A stretch of 64,000 bases of DNA from an uncultured Caulobacteraceae bacterium (lineage in GTDB: Bacteria > Pseudomonadota > Alphaproteobacteria > Caulobacterales > Caulobacteraceae), in the NCBI GenBank assembly GCA_903872075.1, contig CAIQJF010000034.1, forward strand, positions 62,001-126,000, written 5' to 3'. Under the pieces are notes generated by a model. The model searched no databases and was not told the origin of the DNA. It was given only the letters and a program-made list of their open reading frames with translations. Of the stretch, positions 8,134-17,181 are shown piece by piece. Within the stretch, counting starts at the first letter, position 1; each line of letters begins with the position of its first letter. Made by a program: the position numbers and the translations under genes.

Positions 8134-9789
8134 CTATTTGCCGATATTGCTGGTGCGCCGGATGAAGGCCGCGGTGTCGTCATGCAGGGCCTTCAGGGAA
8201 GCCTCATTGGCGTAGACCATGTGGCCCGACGGGTAGTAGCGGTAGTCGATATTCGCCTGCAGCTTCGCCGGGATCGGCAGGTGGTGCATCTCGTACCATC
8301 CTTCGTAGAAAGGTGTGGCCAGGTCGTAATATCCTCCGGTGACAAGCACCTTCAGCTGAGGATTGAACTTCAGGGCCACGGCCAGATCCGGCATGACGTT
8401 CAGAGGCCCAGGGAAGCCCTCCGGCGCGCCAGGTTGAACGTGCTGGAAGCTCCAGAACCGACCGACATTCGCGAACGGCTTGAACGCTTTGCCGGCGCCG
8501 TAGCCCAGTTGGGAGCGGGCGTAGTCGTTGAAGGCTGAGACATAGGCCGAGCTGAGCGCGGCCGATTGTGGATCGTAGTCGGCTTCCTTGCTCAAGGGGT
8601 CGATGTCGGGGCCGGCGAAGCGCGTGTCCAGGCGACCGGTGGTCAGTCCCTCGTCATCGCGCAGCATTTTCTCGAACATGCCCCCGGTGATCCGCAGGTC
8701 GGCCTTGAGCAAATAGGGAACCGGCAGACCGATGAAGTGACTCAGCTTCGCGGCGACGGCCTGGCGGCGGGCGGGGTCCAGTTCGGCGCCGGCCTGCAGG
8801 GCGCTGGCGTAGTCGCCGATGGCGAAAACCTCGGCGTCCTTCAGGAACGCCTCAAGGCTGTCGGGCCGCTCGCCGGACACCTTGTGATGGTACCAGGCGC
8901 TCGCGGCGTAGGTCGGCAGGGCGGTGATATAGGCCTGATCCGAGCCGGGATTGGCCTGGGGGCCGTCGACGCTGAGGCCGAAGTTGAGGATCTGGGAGAG
9001 AAGGATTACGCCGTTGAAGTCGACGCTGTGCTCGGTTTCCAGCGCGCTGACCACCACGGCCGAGCGGGGCGTGCCATAGCTTTCGCCGAACAGATACTTC
9101 GGGGAGTTCCAGCGGCCATACTGGCCCAGGAAGCTGAGGATGAACTGTTCGAAGGCGTGAGCGTCCTGATCGACACCCCAGAAGGCCTTTTCCTTGTCTT
9201 TGCCGGCGATGCGGCTGAAACCCGCGCCCGGCGCGTCGATGAACACCAGGTCACTGGCGTCGAGCAGGCTGTAGGCGTTGTCCACAACGCCGTACGGCGC
9301 CGCGGGCGTGTGATCGCCGTCCTTGGTCACGACCCGGCGGGGTCCGAAGGCGCCCATGTGCAGCCATACGGTCGAGGAACCGGGCCCGCCGTTGTAGATG
9401 AACGTGACCGGGCGTGAGGTCGCCGGAACGCCCTTCTTGAAATAGGCGACATAGAACATCGAGGCCTCGGGCCCGCCCCCCGCCTCGGGGCCCTTGTCGC
9501 CCTTTTCCTTGTCGTCCGTCTTGGCGGTGTCGCGAGCCGCGTCGTCCCAGGACCTGGGGTGCACGATGAGGGTTCCGGCCACGGCCTTGTAGTCGATGCG
9601 TGCGCCCTCCACCGTCACCGACCCCTCGCTGGCGACGCTTTCGGGCGTGAACAGGCCCGGCGTCTTGTCAGTCTGCGGCTTGGCGCCCTCCGGCGCGGGT
9701 TTCACCGCGGGTTCGGCTCCCGCGACGGCCGCAGCCGACAGCAGCGATAGCGACGCAGCGAAAAGCAGAGCCTTTTTCACGAATGTCAT
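8134..9789 (-). CDS. Secreted S10-family serine carboxypeptidase-like protein
   Basis: A 551-residue exported peptidase. The start was moved to ATG 9789, giving a signal peptide MTFVKKALLFAASLSLLSAA cut near AGA-EP; the track's 9840 start adds an unlikely Arg-rich prefix. Family S10 motifs are present: oxyanion region IYNGGPGSSTVWLHMGAFGP, nucleophile GESYGTPRSA, the Asp in GGYYDLATPF and the His in YPSGHMVY. Members remove C-terminal amino acids from peptides, usually outside the cytoplasm; this one should be periplasmic. A Lys/Asp-rich insert (residues about 95-115) looks disordered. It converges with the Nudix gene. Confidence 0.9.
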   Translation of the reverse strand: MTFVKKALLFAASLSLLSAAAVAGAEPAVKPAPEGAKPQTDKTPGLFTPESVASEGSVTVEGARIDYKAVAGTLIVHPRSWDDAARDTAKTDDKEKGDKGPEAGGGPEASMFYVAYFKKGVPATSRPVTFIYNGGPGSSTVWLHMGAFGPRRVVTKDGDHTPAAPYGVVDNAYSLLDASDLVFIDAPGAGFSRIAGKDKEKAFWGVDQDAHAFEQFILSFLGQYGRWNSPKYLFGESYGTPRSAVVVSALETEHSVDFNGVILLSQILNFGLSVDGPQANPGSDQAYITALPTYAASAWYHHKVSGERPDSLEAFLKDAEVFAIGDYASALQAGAELDPARRQAVAAKLSHFIGLPVPYLLKADLRITGGMFEKMLRDDEGLTTGRLDTRFAGPDIDPLSKEADYDPQSAALSSAYVSAFNDYARSQLGYGAGKAFKPFANVGRFWSFQHVQPGAPEGFPGPLNVMPDLAVALKFNPQLKVLVTGGYYDLATPFYEGWYEMHHLPIPAKLQANIDYRYYPSGHMVYANEASLKALHDDTAAFIRRTSNIGK

Positions 9790-9915
9790 CCCCCGTCCGT
9801 GTTTGACGCCTCGCAATGTAGAGCCTCGGCGACCGACCACAAGAACCCTTTATCTGGACGGCGATCCCTCCTATGCGACGCCGGACGGTCGTCGCCGCGG
9901 CCGGCCGGAGGGCCC

Positions 9916-9942
9916 ATCATCTCGATCATCTCGATCATCACG
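9916..9942 (+). repeat. Three 9-bp tandem repeats directly before a start codon
   Basis: ATCATCTCG, ATCATCTCG, ATCATCACG run without a break into ATG 9943. A purine-rich GGAGGG lies at 9907-9912, just before the repeats, so they stand between the best ribosome site and the ATG. Confidence 0.8.
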
Positions 9943-11559
9943 ATGCGCCGCGCCGACGGACGGATAGCTGTCGCCCTGGTGGTCGCTCTAAGCCTCCTCA
10001 CCCTGGCCGGCCCGCTTCTCGTCGCCGATATCCCCCCCCTTACCGACTATCCGAATCATCTGGCGCGCTACTGGTTGATCGCCGGGGGAGTGGCCGACCC
10101 GCGTCTGGCCGGGTTCTACCGGATCGACTGGAGCGCGGCGGCCAGCAACATCGGGGTCGACCGCCTTGTGTTGTTGCTTTCTCCCTGGGCGTCCGGACTT
10201 GCCTTGGGGCACGCGGCGCTGGTCGCGGCGGCCGTCCTGCCGCCGGCCGGGGCGCTGGCCCTGAACGCGGCGATCTTCGGGCGGCCGACGCCCTGGCAGG
10301 CGCTGTTTCCGATCGCCGCCTGGTCGACCACCTTCCTGATGGGCTTCCTGAATTTCCAGACCGGTCTTGGTCTCGCCCTGCTGTTCGCGGCCATCGACCC
10401 CCTTGCCCATCCCCGGCTGCCGCGCGGCGCGGCGCTGGCGCGTCTGCCGTTCGGCCTGATCCTCGGAGCGGACCATCTGTTCGCCCTGTTGTTCTACGCC
10501 ATTCTGCTGGCGGGCCTGGCGCTGGGTCCGGCGCCCTTGCGTCCGCTAGACGCCCGCGTGACGTCGATGCGTCTGGCCCGGGCCGCAGGCGCGGCGGCCT
10601 GGTGCGTAGTCCCGCTGGCGGTCTTGGGACTGTCGGGGCGGGGTCTGCCTGGCGCGGAGCAGAGCGGCGTTGGCGTCACCCACGGGAGTATCTCTCTCCT
10701 CATTCCCGGCAAGCTGGCGACGCTGCTGTCGGCCCTTGCCAGCTACAACCTGTTTCAGGAACTGATCCTGGCGGCGATTCTGGTCGGACTGGTGGTGGGG
10801 TTGATGCGCGCGCGTGCGCTGGACGGGCACCGGGGGCTGCTGCTCGCAGCAGCGGGCCTCCTGGTTCTGGCCATTCTCGCGCCAAGCCACGCGGCCGGGG
10901 CGAGTTGGGTCGACAAGCGCTTTCCGATCATGGCGCTGTTGTGCGGAATGGCGGCCGTGACGACCCGACGTGGATTGCCTGGGCGGACCGTGGCCTGGCT
11001 ATCGGCGGCGGCTCTGGCGCTCTCGGCAGGTCAGGCGGCCTGGGTTGGCTGGAATTGGCGGGCCATGGCGGCGCCGACCGCCGCCGTACTCCGGGCCCTG
11101 CAGGCGGTTCCGCCCGGGGCGCGGCTGCTCCCGCTGCAGCACGAGCAGGACACGTGGGCCCGGCTGACCGCGCCACCGGGGCGCTACATGTTCAGCGTGG
11201 GCGACGCGACATACCGGCATTTCGACTCACTCGCCGTGCCACTCCGGCACGCCTTCACGCCGAAACTCTTCGCAGCCCGCGGCTTGCAGCCTTTGGGCGT
11301 GCGCGGCGATTGGGAGGCGCGGGTCGAGCACAATGGGGGTGACCTGGCCTCCGTGAACGCCCTGACCCGCGCGCCGCGATCGGGCGAACCTTCCTATCTG
11401 CCAGGCTGGTCTGAACACTTCGACTATGTGCTGGTGCTGAACGCCGACATGGCCGACCGGGACGGACCGTTCCATGCGCCGTCGAACCTGACCCTGGTGC
11501 GAGACGAGGGTTTTGCCCAGCTCTGGCGGGTCACCCCACCGCCGCGCCCCGTGGGCTAG
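9943..11559 (+). CDS. Polytopic membrane protein of unknown function
   Basis: About 538 residues with a signal-anchor-like first segment (IAVALVVALSLLTLAGPLLV) and roughly ten further membrane segments up to residue 400, then a soluble C-terminal stretch of about 130 residues. A PLTDYPNHLARYWL motif follows the first segment; similar DYPNHLAR proteins are known only as hypothetical membrane proteins, somewhat like integral membrane glycosyltransferases in layout. No catalytic motif can be named. The start was moved from 9799 to ATG 9943, where the hydrophobic segment begins; a 9-bp tandem repeat occupies the usual ribosome-site position, so initiation is uncertain. It overlaps the 3' end of kup by 4 bases, tail to tail. 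Confidence 0.75.
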   Translation: MRRADGRIAVALVVALSLLTLAGPLLVADIPPLTDYPNHLARYWLIAGGVADPRLAGFYRIDWSAAASNIGVDRLVLLLSPWASGLALGHAALVAAAVLPPAGALALNAAIFGRPTPWQALFPIAAWSTTFLMGFLNFQTGLGLALLFAAIDPLAHPRLPRGAALARLPFGLILGADHLFALLFYAILLAGLALGPAPLRPLDARVTSMRLARAAGAAAWCVVPLAVLGLSGRGLPGAEQSGVGVTHGSISLLIPGKLATLLSALASYNLFQELILAAILVGLVVGLMRARALDGHRGLLLAAAGLLVLAILAPSHAAGASWVDKRFPIMALLCGMAAVTTRRGLPGRTVAWLSAAALALSAGQAAWVGWNWRAMAAPTAAVLRALQAVPPGARLLPLQHEQDTWARLTAPPGRYMFSVGDATYRHFDSLAVPLRHAFTPKLFAARGLQPLGVRGDWEARVEHNGGDLASVNALTRAPRSGEPSYLPGWSEHFDYVLVLNADMADRDGPFHAPSNLTLVRDEGFAQLWRVTPPPRPVG

Positions 11560-13505
11560 ACCGCAACCTGCACGCCCATTTCCACCACGCGCCCGGGCGG
11601 GATGGCGAACACCTCGCTGGGGTCGGCGGAATTGCGGTTGAGGGCGATGAACAGCAGGTCCTGCAGGCGGCGCAGGCCATGGTCATGAGTCGGCAGGATC
11701 GTCCGGCGTCCCAGGAAATAGGAGGTGTCGGCGGGATCGAAGGTCACGCCGGCAACCTTCAGCCGGGCCATGGCGGCCGGCACATCGGGTGTCTCCATGA
11801 AGCCGAACGCCAGGGTGATCGCCAGGAACGACTCGTTGAGGATGGTCACGGTGGCCCGCGCGTCGGGCGAGACACGGGGCTCATCGGTGGTTTGCACGGC
11901 TACGATCACGTTCATGTGGTGCAGCACGCCGTTGTGCTTGAGGTTGTGCATCAGGGCGCTGGGAGTCAGCTCCGGATGGGAGCTCAAATAGACCGCCGTT
12001 CCGGGAACGCGATGCCGCGGGCGGCGGGCCAGTGAGGTCAGAAAGTCGGCGATCGGGATACGGTCGCGGCGCGATTTTTCAGCGATGATGGCGCTGCCCC
12101 GCATCCAGGTTGCGATCACCGCCACCATGCCGGCGCCGATGGCCAGCGGCACCCAGCCGCCGGACAGCAGCTTCAGCGAATTGGCGCCGAAAAAGGCCAG
12201 ATCGACGGCCACGAGCGGAATCACCACGAGACTGGTGCGCAGCAGACTCCACTTCCACTGGCGGCGCACCACTACGGCGGCCAGCAGCGTCGTCACACTC
12301 ATGGTGCCGGTGACGGCGAGGCCGTAGGCGTTGGACAAGGCGTCGGAGTTCTTGAAGATACCCACGAGCAGAATCACGCCGAGCATCAGGGCCAGGTTGA
12401 TCGTCGGCAGATAAATCTGTCCGGCGTGCTCGCCTGATGTGCGCTTCACCTCCAGCCGGGGCAGAAGGCCCATCTGCATGGCCGCGCTCGACAGGGAATA
12501 GGCGCCGCTGATCACCGCCTGGCTGGCGATGACCGTGGCGGCGTTGGCCAGGATCACCATGGGAATGCGCAGGGCGGCTGGGACCATCAGGAAGAACCAG
12601 TTCTGGTCGGAGATGTCTCCTGCGTGAGGGCCCGCGGTGGCGAGGAAATGCAGGGCGAAGGCGCCTTGTCCCAGGTAGTTCAGCGCCAGGGCCGGGAACA
12701 CCAGGGTCGTCCAGGCCGCCTGGATCGGCCCGCGGCCAAAATGACCCATGTCGGCATATAACGCCTCGGCTCCGGTGATCGTCAGCGACACCGACCCCAT
12801 GACGAGCACGCCGACGATGCCATGGCTGGTGAGGAATTTCAGACCCAGCAACGGGTTGATAGCCCAGAGGATCCGCGGGGCGTCGGGCAGGTGGCTCAGG
12901 CCCAGCGCGCCGATGACCAGGAACCACACCAGACAGATGGGTCCGAACCACGCCGCCACCTTCGCCGTTCCCCGCGACTGGACCATGAACAGGCCGATGA
13001 GGATGACCAGGGCGATGGCGATTTCCACCGAGGGCGTAATCACGCTGTCGAGGCCCGGCGCCGTCTTGAGCCCTTCGATGGCGGACAGCACAGAGATGGC
13101 CGGGGTGATGATCGCGTCGCCGTAGAACATGGCCGCGCCAACAACGCCAAGCACCAGAATGGATCTGGTGCGGTGTCCCATGGCGATCTGGGCCAGCGCC
13201 ATGAGTGAGAGGATTCCGCCCTCGCCCTTGTTGTCGGCGCGCATCATGAAAAGCACATATTTGATCGTCACGACCACGATCAGCGCCCAGAGCATCAGGG
13301 ACACCACGCCCATGATCTCGGCCTGGCCAACCGTCCCGTTGGCCGCCTGAGCGATTGCGGTCTTGAAGGTGTAGATCGGGCTGGTGCCGATGTCCCCGAA
13401 CACCACGCCCATCGAGCCGAGCATCAGCCCGCCGAAACGCCGTCGGGCGGCCTGCGGGCTTAAGGGGATTGCGGACGCGGAAGGGGCGTTCATCGGCGGC
13501 GGCAT
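11556..13505 (-). CDS. kup: Kup low-affinity potassium transporter
   Basis: A 649-residue KUP/HAK/KT family protein, near the normal size of about 620-650. The opening GGLMLGSMGVVFGDIGTSPIY is the family signature, and YGDAIITPAISVLSAIEGL is another hallmark. Some twelve membrane segments fill residues 25-450, followed by a cytoplasmic C-terminal domain of about 190 residues. It should import K+ with protons through the inner membrane. Two ATGs are possible (13505 and 13493); the upstream one follows a weak GGGA site. No kdp or trk genes are nearby. Confidence 0.96.
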   Translation of the reverse strand: MPPPMNAPSASAIPLSPQAARRRFGGLMLGSMGVVFGDIGTSPIYTFKTAIAQAANGTVGQAEIMGVVSLMLWALIVVVTIKYVLFMMRADNKGEGGILSLMALAQIAMGHRTRSILVLGVVGAAMFYGDAIITPAISVLSAIEGLKTAPGLDSVITPSVEIAIALVILIGLFMVQSRGTAKVAAWFGPICLVWFLVIGALGLSHLPDAPRILWAINPLLGLKFLTSHGIVGVLVMGSVSLTITGAEALYADMGHFGRGPIQAAWTTLVFPALALNYLGQGAFALHFLATAGPHAGDISDQNWFFLMVPAALRIPMVILANAATVIASQAVISGAYSLSSAAMQMGLLPRLEVKRTSGEHAGQIYLPTINLALMLGVILLVGIFKNSDALSNAYGLAVTGTMSVTTLLAAVVVRRQWKWSLLRTSLVVIPLVAVDLAFFGANSLKLLSGGWVPLAIGAGMVAVIATWMRGSAIIAEKSRRDRIPIADFLTSLARRPRHRVPGTAVYLSSHPELTPSALMHNLKHNGVLHHMNVIVAVQTTDEPRVSPDARATVTILNESFLAITLAFGFMETPDVPAAMARLKVAGVTFDPADTSYFLGRRTILPTHDHGLRRLQDLLFIALNRNSADPSEVFAIPPGRVVEMGVQVAV

Positions 13506-13587
13506 AGTCCCGTCGGCGCCGGAAGGAAATGGTCTTCGGAGCTGGAAAGAGAGCGGCTGGTGTTTTCGTTCGCACCTGTGGCGCCGA

Positions 13588-14463
13588 TCAGGTTCCCAGC
13601 CGGGCGCTTACCCAATCGCTCAACAGGGCGTTGACCCGTTCCGGAGCCTCCTGCTGCACCCAGTGCGACACCCCTGGCAGGCGGCGCAGGGTGAAGTCGC
13701 TCACAAGCGGGCCGTATCCCTCGGTGTTCTCGATGCCCAGCGCCGAGTCCTCCTCTCCCCAGATCATCAGGGTCGGGACCTCGATCACCGGCGATGTCGC
13801 GCCCCAGCGGTTCAGCATGCCGGTATTGGCCCGGTAGTAATTGATCATGGCGGTCATGGCGCCGGGAATCAGGGCGTTCTTCCGATAGACGTCGGTGACC
13901 TCTGGCGGAAACCGGGATTTGTCCACCGCCATGCCGGTGAAGGCCTGGCCGATCGCCCGCGCGCCGCCTGCGGTCATCATCGCTTCCGGCAAGCCTGGAA
14001 TCTGGAAGAATCCCATGTACCAGGACCGGAGTGGCTGTCGCCACGAGGCGCGCATGACCCGGCCGAGCACGGCCGGGTGCGGCACGTTCATGATCACCAG
14101 GCCGTCAAGGGGGAGGCGTTTGTCGAGGGCGAAGGCCCAGGCGATCGCCGCGCCCCAGTCGTGACCGATCAGCAATCGCCGGCGCGCGCCGGCCGCCTCG
14201 AACAGTCCGGCCACATCGTCCACAAGATGAGGAACCCCATAGTCCGACTTGCGACCCGGTCGACTGCTTTCGCCGTAGCCTCTCAGATCGGGCGCAATCA
14301 CCCGCCAGCCCAGATCCGCCAGCAGGGGGATCTGGTAGCGCCAGGAAAACCGGCTCTCGGGAAACCCGTGCAGCAGCACGGCGACATCCTGGCCCTCTCC
14401 GGCTTCGTCGACCATGAAGCTCAAGCCGTTGGCCTGCATCCGCCGAGATGTCACAGCCGCCAT
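13588..14463 (-). CDS. Alpha/beta hydrolase, epoxide-hydrolase-like
   Basis: A 291-residue alpha/beta hydrolase. The HGFPES oxyanion motif, nucleophile Asp in GHDWGA, acid in WGEEDSALG and His in GVSHWVQQE form the epoxide hydrolase/haloacetate dehalogenase pattern. RGYGESSRP and the FFQIPGLPEA cap region favour epoxide hydrolase. The substrate is unknown. It starts after a good AAGGAG ribosome site, is divergent from the flavoprotein gene 71 bases away and lies 82 bases upstream of kup on the same strand. Confidence 0.88.
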   Translation of the reverse strand: MAAVTSRRMQANGLSFMVDEAGEGQDVAVLLHGFPESRFSWRYQIPLLADLGWRVIAPDLRGYGESSRPGRKSDYGVPHLVDDVAGLFEAAGARRRLLIGHDWGAAIAWAFALDKRLPLDGLVIMNVPHPAVLGRVMRASWRQPLRSWYMGFFQIPGLPEAMMTAGGARAIGQAFTGMAVDKSRFPPEVTDVYRKNALIPGAMTAMINYYRANTGMLNRWGATSPVIEVPTLMIWGEEDSALGIENTEGYGPLVSDFTLRRLPGVSHWVQQEAPERVNALLSDWVSARLGT

Positions 14464-14534
14464 GAGCGCTCCTTGCCTTCCGTAGGGAAGTTGTGTGTTT
14501 CACTTCAGCCTAGCTGAACCGCCGGGAGCGCGCG

Positions 14535-16043
14535 ATGGCAGAGACCCATTCTGAAACCGTTGCGGTGCTGGGCGCCGGGATCGCCGGCCTGAGCGTGGCG
14601 CTCGCCCTGGCGCCGACCGGCCGCAAGATCACCCTGCTTGAGCGGGACGCGGCTCCTCCTGACGGGGGGGCGGAAGCGGTGTTCGACCACTGGCAGCGCC
14701 GGGGCGCCAGCCAGTTGCGCCACAGCCATGCGTTTCTGGCGCGCCTGCGCACGCTCATCGCCATGGAGCACCCGGCGCTGCTGGCGGCCTTGCGCGAGGC
14801 TGGGGCGCGGGAGCTGCGTTTCGCCGACGGTCTGCCCGACGCCATCAAGGCGCGCTACACGCCGGCCCCGCAGGACGAGGAGATGGCGATTATCGTCAGT
14901 CGCCGGACCACCCTGGAGATGGTGATCCGCCGCTATGTCGAGCAGTCGCCGAATGTGAGCGTGCGGTCGGAGGTCTTCGTCTCGGGCCTTATCACTGACC
15001 GCGACGCGTCGGGATCGCTGGTGGCCCGCGGCTTCCGGCTTCAGGACGGCGAGGAGATTCGCGCCGACCTGGTCATAGACGCCGGCGGCCGGGCCTCGCC
15101 GATGACCGACTGGCTCGTCGAAGCGGGCGCGACCGTTACCGAGGCGGCCGAGAACTGCGAGATCCTCTATTACACTCGTTTCTATGAGTTCGCCCCGGGC
15201 CAAAGCGATCCGCCGCGTGGCCGCCACGCCCCCAACGGCGACCTCGGCTATCTGAAGTTCGGCGTGTTCCCCGCCGACAACGGCACCTTCTCCATCACCA
15301 TGGCGGTGCCCGAAGTCGAGGAGACCCTCCGCGCGGCGGTGGTGCGCCCGGAGATCTTCGAAGCGATCTGCGCGCGCCTGCCGGGCGTCGCCGCCTGGAC
15401 CGATCCGGAGCGGGCCAAACCGGTCAGCAAGGTCTACGCCATGGGCGATCTGAAGAGCCGCTGGCGCGAGATGGCCCCTGACGGCAGGCCGGCGGCGCTC
15501 AACGCCTTCTTCGTCGGCGACAGCCTGGTCCGCACCAACCCGCTCTATGGCCGGGGCTGTTCCTTTGCCGCTATCGAGGCCCACGCGCTACGCGACGTGC
15601 TGGCCGAGACCCGCGATCCGCTCGCGCGGGGCACGCTTTACAGTCGCCGCACCCGGGAGTTGCTCGAGCCCTTCTACGACGACATGCGCAGCCAGGACCG
15701 CGGCGCAGCCCGGCGGGCGGAACATGGCGTGGATCCTGGCTATCGGCCGCCGCTCAAGGCCCGCCTGCTGCGACGCTTTATTGAGGATGGCGTCGGGGTG
15801 GCCATCCGCCAGGACGCCGAACTGTTCCGCGCGGCCATGCGCGCCTTCCACATGCTCGAGCCCCCCAGGGCTTGGCTGGAGAAGCCTTCCACCCTGCTCA
15901 AGGTGGTCGGGGTCATGGCGCGAGGCCGCAAGGCCAATGCCCACCTCTATCCCGAGAAGCCCGGCCCGGACCGATGGGAAATGTTCAAGCTCCTCGATCT
16001 GCCGGCAGGCGCGGACCTCGAACGCCTGCGCGCGGCGGCCTGA
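14535..16043 (+). CDS. FAD-dependent oxidoreductase (monooxygenase/geranylgeranyl reductase-like)
   Basis: A 502-residue flavoprotein. The N-terminal dinucleotide fold is VAVLGAGIAGLSVALAL with acidic TLLERD ending strand 2; a second FAD motif lies in AFFVGDSLVRTNPLYGRGCS near residue 325. RHSHAFLARLRTL follows the Rossmann region and resembles FAD-dependent reductases and halogenase-like proteins, but no halogenase motif (such as WxWxIP) was seen. The C-terminal 150 residues are helical and lack recognisable features. The substrate is unknown; a lipid or aromatic compound would fit the family. ATG follows GGGAG at good spacing. Confidence 0.8.
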   Translation: MAETHSETVAVLGAGIAGLSVALALAPTGRKITLLERDAAPPDGGAEAVFDHWQRRGASQLRHSHAFLARLRTLIAMEHPALLAALREAGARELRFADGLPDAIKARYTPAPQDEEMAIIVSRRTTLEMVIRRYVEQSPNVSVRSEVFVSGLITDRDASGSLVARGFRLQDGEEIRADLVIDAGGRASPMTDWLVEAGATVTEAAENCEILYYTRFYEFAPGQSDPPRGRHAPNGDLGYLKFGVFPADNGTFSITMAVPEVEETLRAAVVRPEIFEAICARLPGVAAWTDPERAKPVSKVYAMGDLKSRWREMAPDGRPAALNAFFVGDSLVRTNPLYGRGCSFAAIEAHALRDVLAETRDPLARGTLYSRRTRELLEPFYDDMRSQDRGAARRAEHGVDPGYRPPLKARLLRRFIEDGVGVAIRQDAELFRAAMRAFHMLEPPRAWLEKPSTLLKVVGVMARGRKANAHLYPEKPGPDRWEMFKLLDLPAGADLERLRAAA

Positions 16044-16050
16044 CCGGGCC

Positions 16051-17181
16051 TCAGGCGTAGACCGCCCGCTCCACCGACTCGAACGTGGCCAGCACGCCCG
16101 GATCGCCGAAAGGCAGCAGCTGCGCCATCACCACGCCCGCCGCGCCCGTGACGGGATCAGCCCAGTAGTAACAGTTGGCGAGGCCCGCCCAGGCCAGGCT
16201 GCCGGCCGAGCGGGTTCCGGTTCCGGCGTCCATGTTCACAAGTCCGGCGAGGCCGTGGCGGCGAATCCGGTTGGGGATCGGGATGAAGTCCCGGCTGAGC
16301 ATGGGCTGCGCCGACTTCAGGGAGCCGGCGTCGAAATCGCCCACATGGTTGCGCATCATCAGGCCGAACGTCTCGGCTCCGAGGAGCGGCGCGCCGCCGC
16401 CGGCGATCGCCTTGAGGAATTTCAGATAGTCCGGCGCGGTGGAATACAGTCCGCCGCCACCCATGCCGAAATGTCTCACCGGCGGCATGCCGAACGGAAT
16501 GGCGACAAAGGTTCCGTCGTCCAGCCGCTGGTGAACGCTCGCCTTGCGCGCCGAAAGCGCGGCGTCGGGGAAGAAGCTGGTGTCGGCCATCCCGAGAGGC
16601 CCCAGAACGTTCTCAGCGAGATAGGCGTCCAGGGTCTGGCCGCTGATCGCCTCGATCAGGCGCCCGGCCCAGTCGATGCCGATGCCATAGAGCCAGCGTT
16701 CGCCGGGTTCGAACATCAAGGGGATGTCCGGTTCGCCGGCGCCCATCAGCGTCCCGCCCGTGGCCGTCATGTAGCGGGCGAGTTCTTCGCTGACGAAATC
16801 GTACGCCAGGCCGCTGGTGTGGGTGAGAAGCCGGCGCAGGGTTATGGGCTTCGTGGCCGGTTGGGTGATCGGCTTACCGTCGGTGTCGAAGCCGGCGAGG
16901 ACGCGCGGCGCGGCCAGGGTTGGCAGGGCGGATCCCACCGGCTCGTCCAGATCCAGCAGGCCGCGTTCCACCAGTTGCAACGCCCCCACGCTGGTGATCG
17001 CCTTGGTGCAGGACGCGATCCAGCAAACCGTATCCGATGTCATGGCGGCCGGGTTGTCGACCCCTCGGACGCCGGCCGCCCCAGACTGGACCCTGCCGTC
17101 CCGGTCGATGATGGCGGCCGAGAGGCCTGGCGCATGGCCGGCCGCCACGCCGGCCGCGAGAAGGGATTGCAGGTCGATCAT
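16051..17181 (-). CDS. Serine hydrolase, beta-lactamase/esterase (EstB) family
   Basis: A 376-residue class-C-beta-lactamase-fold hydrolase. The nucleophile motif SxxK is SCTKAI, the tyrosine motif is YGIGIDWAG and the third motif lies near HFGMGGGGLYSTAPDYLKF. Such proteins are often esterases or small-substrate hydrolases, not resistance enzymes. No signal peptide is visible, so it is probably cytoplasmic. The start was moved from 17466 to ATG 17181, which overlaps the P450 stop codon (ATGA). It is the last gene of a three-gene operon with the P450 and the MFS transporter. Its end converges with the flavoprotein gene. Confidence 0.88.
   Translation of the reverse strand: MIDLQSLLAAGVAAGHAPGLSAAIIDRDGRVQSGAAGVRGVDNPAAMTSDTVCWIASCTKAITSVGALQLVERGLLDLDEPVGSALPTLAAPRVLAGFDTDGKPITQPATKPITLRRLLTHTSGLAYDFVSEELARYMTATGGTLMGAGEPDIPLMFEPGERWLYGIGIDWAGRLIEAISGQTLDAYLAENVLGPLGMADTSFFPDAALSARKASVHQRLDDGTFVAIPFGMPPVRHFGMGGGGLYSTAPDYLKFLKAIAGGGAPLLGAETFGLMMRNHVGDFDAGSLKSAQPMLSRDFIPIPNRIRRHGLAGLVNMDAGTGTRSAGSLAWAGLANCYYWADPVTGAAGVVMAQLLPFGDPGVLATFESVERAVYA

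Noticed and set aside
12079-13575. 498-codon minus-strand ORF in another frame of kup
   Set aside because: It is a shifted frame of a gene with clear Kup motifs, Arg-rich and without similarity.
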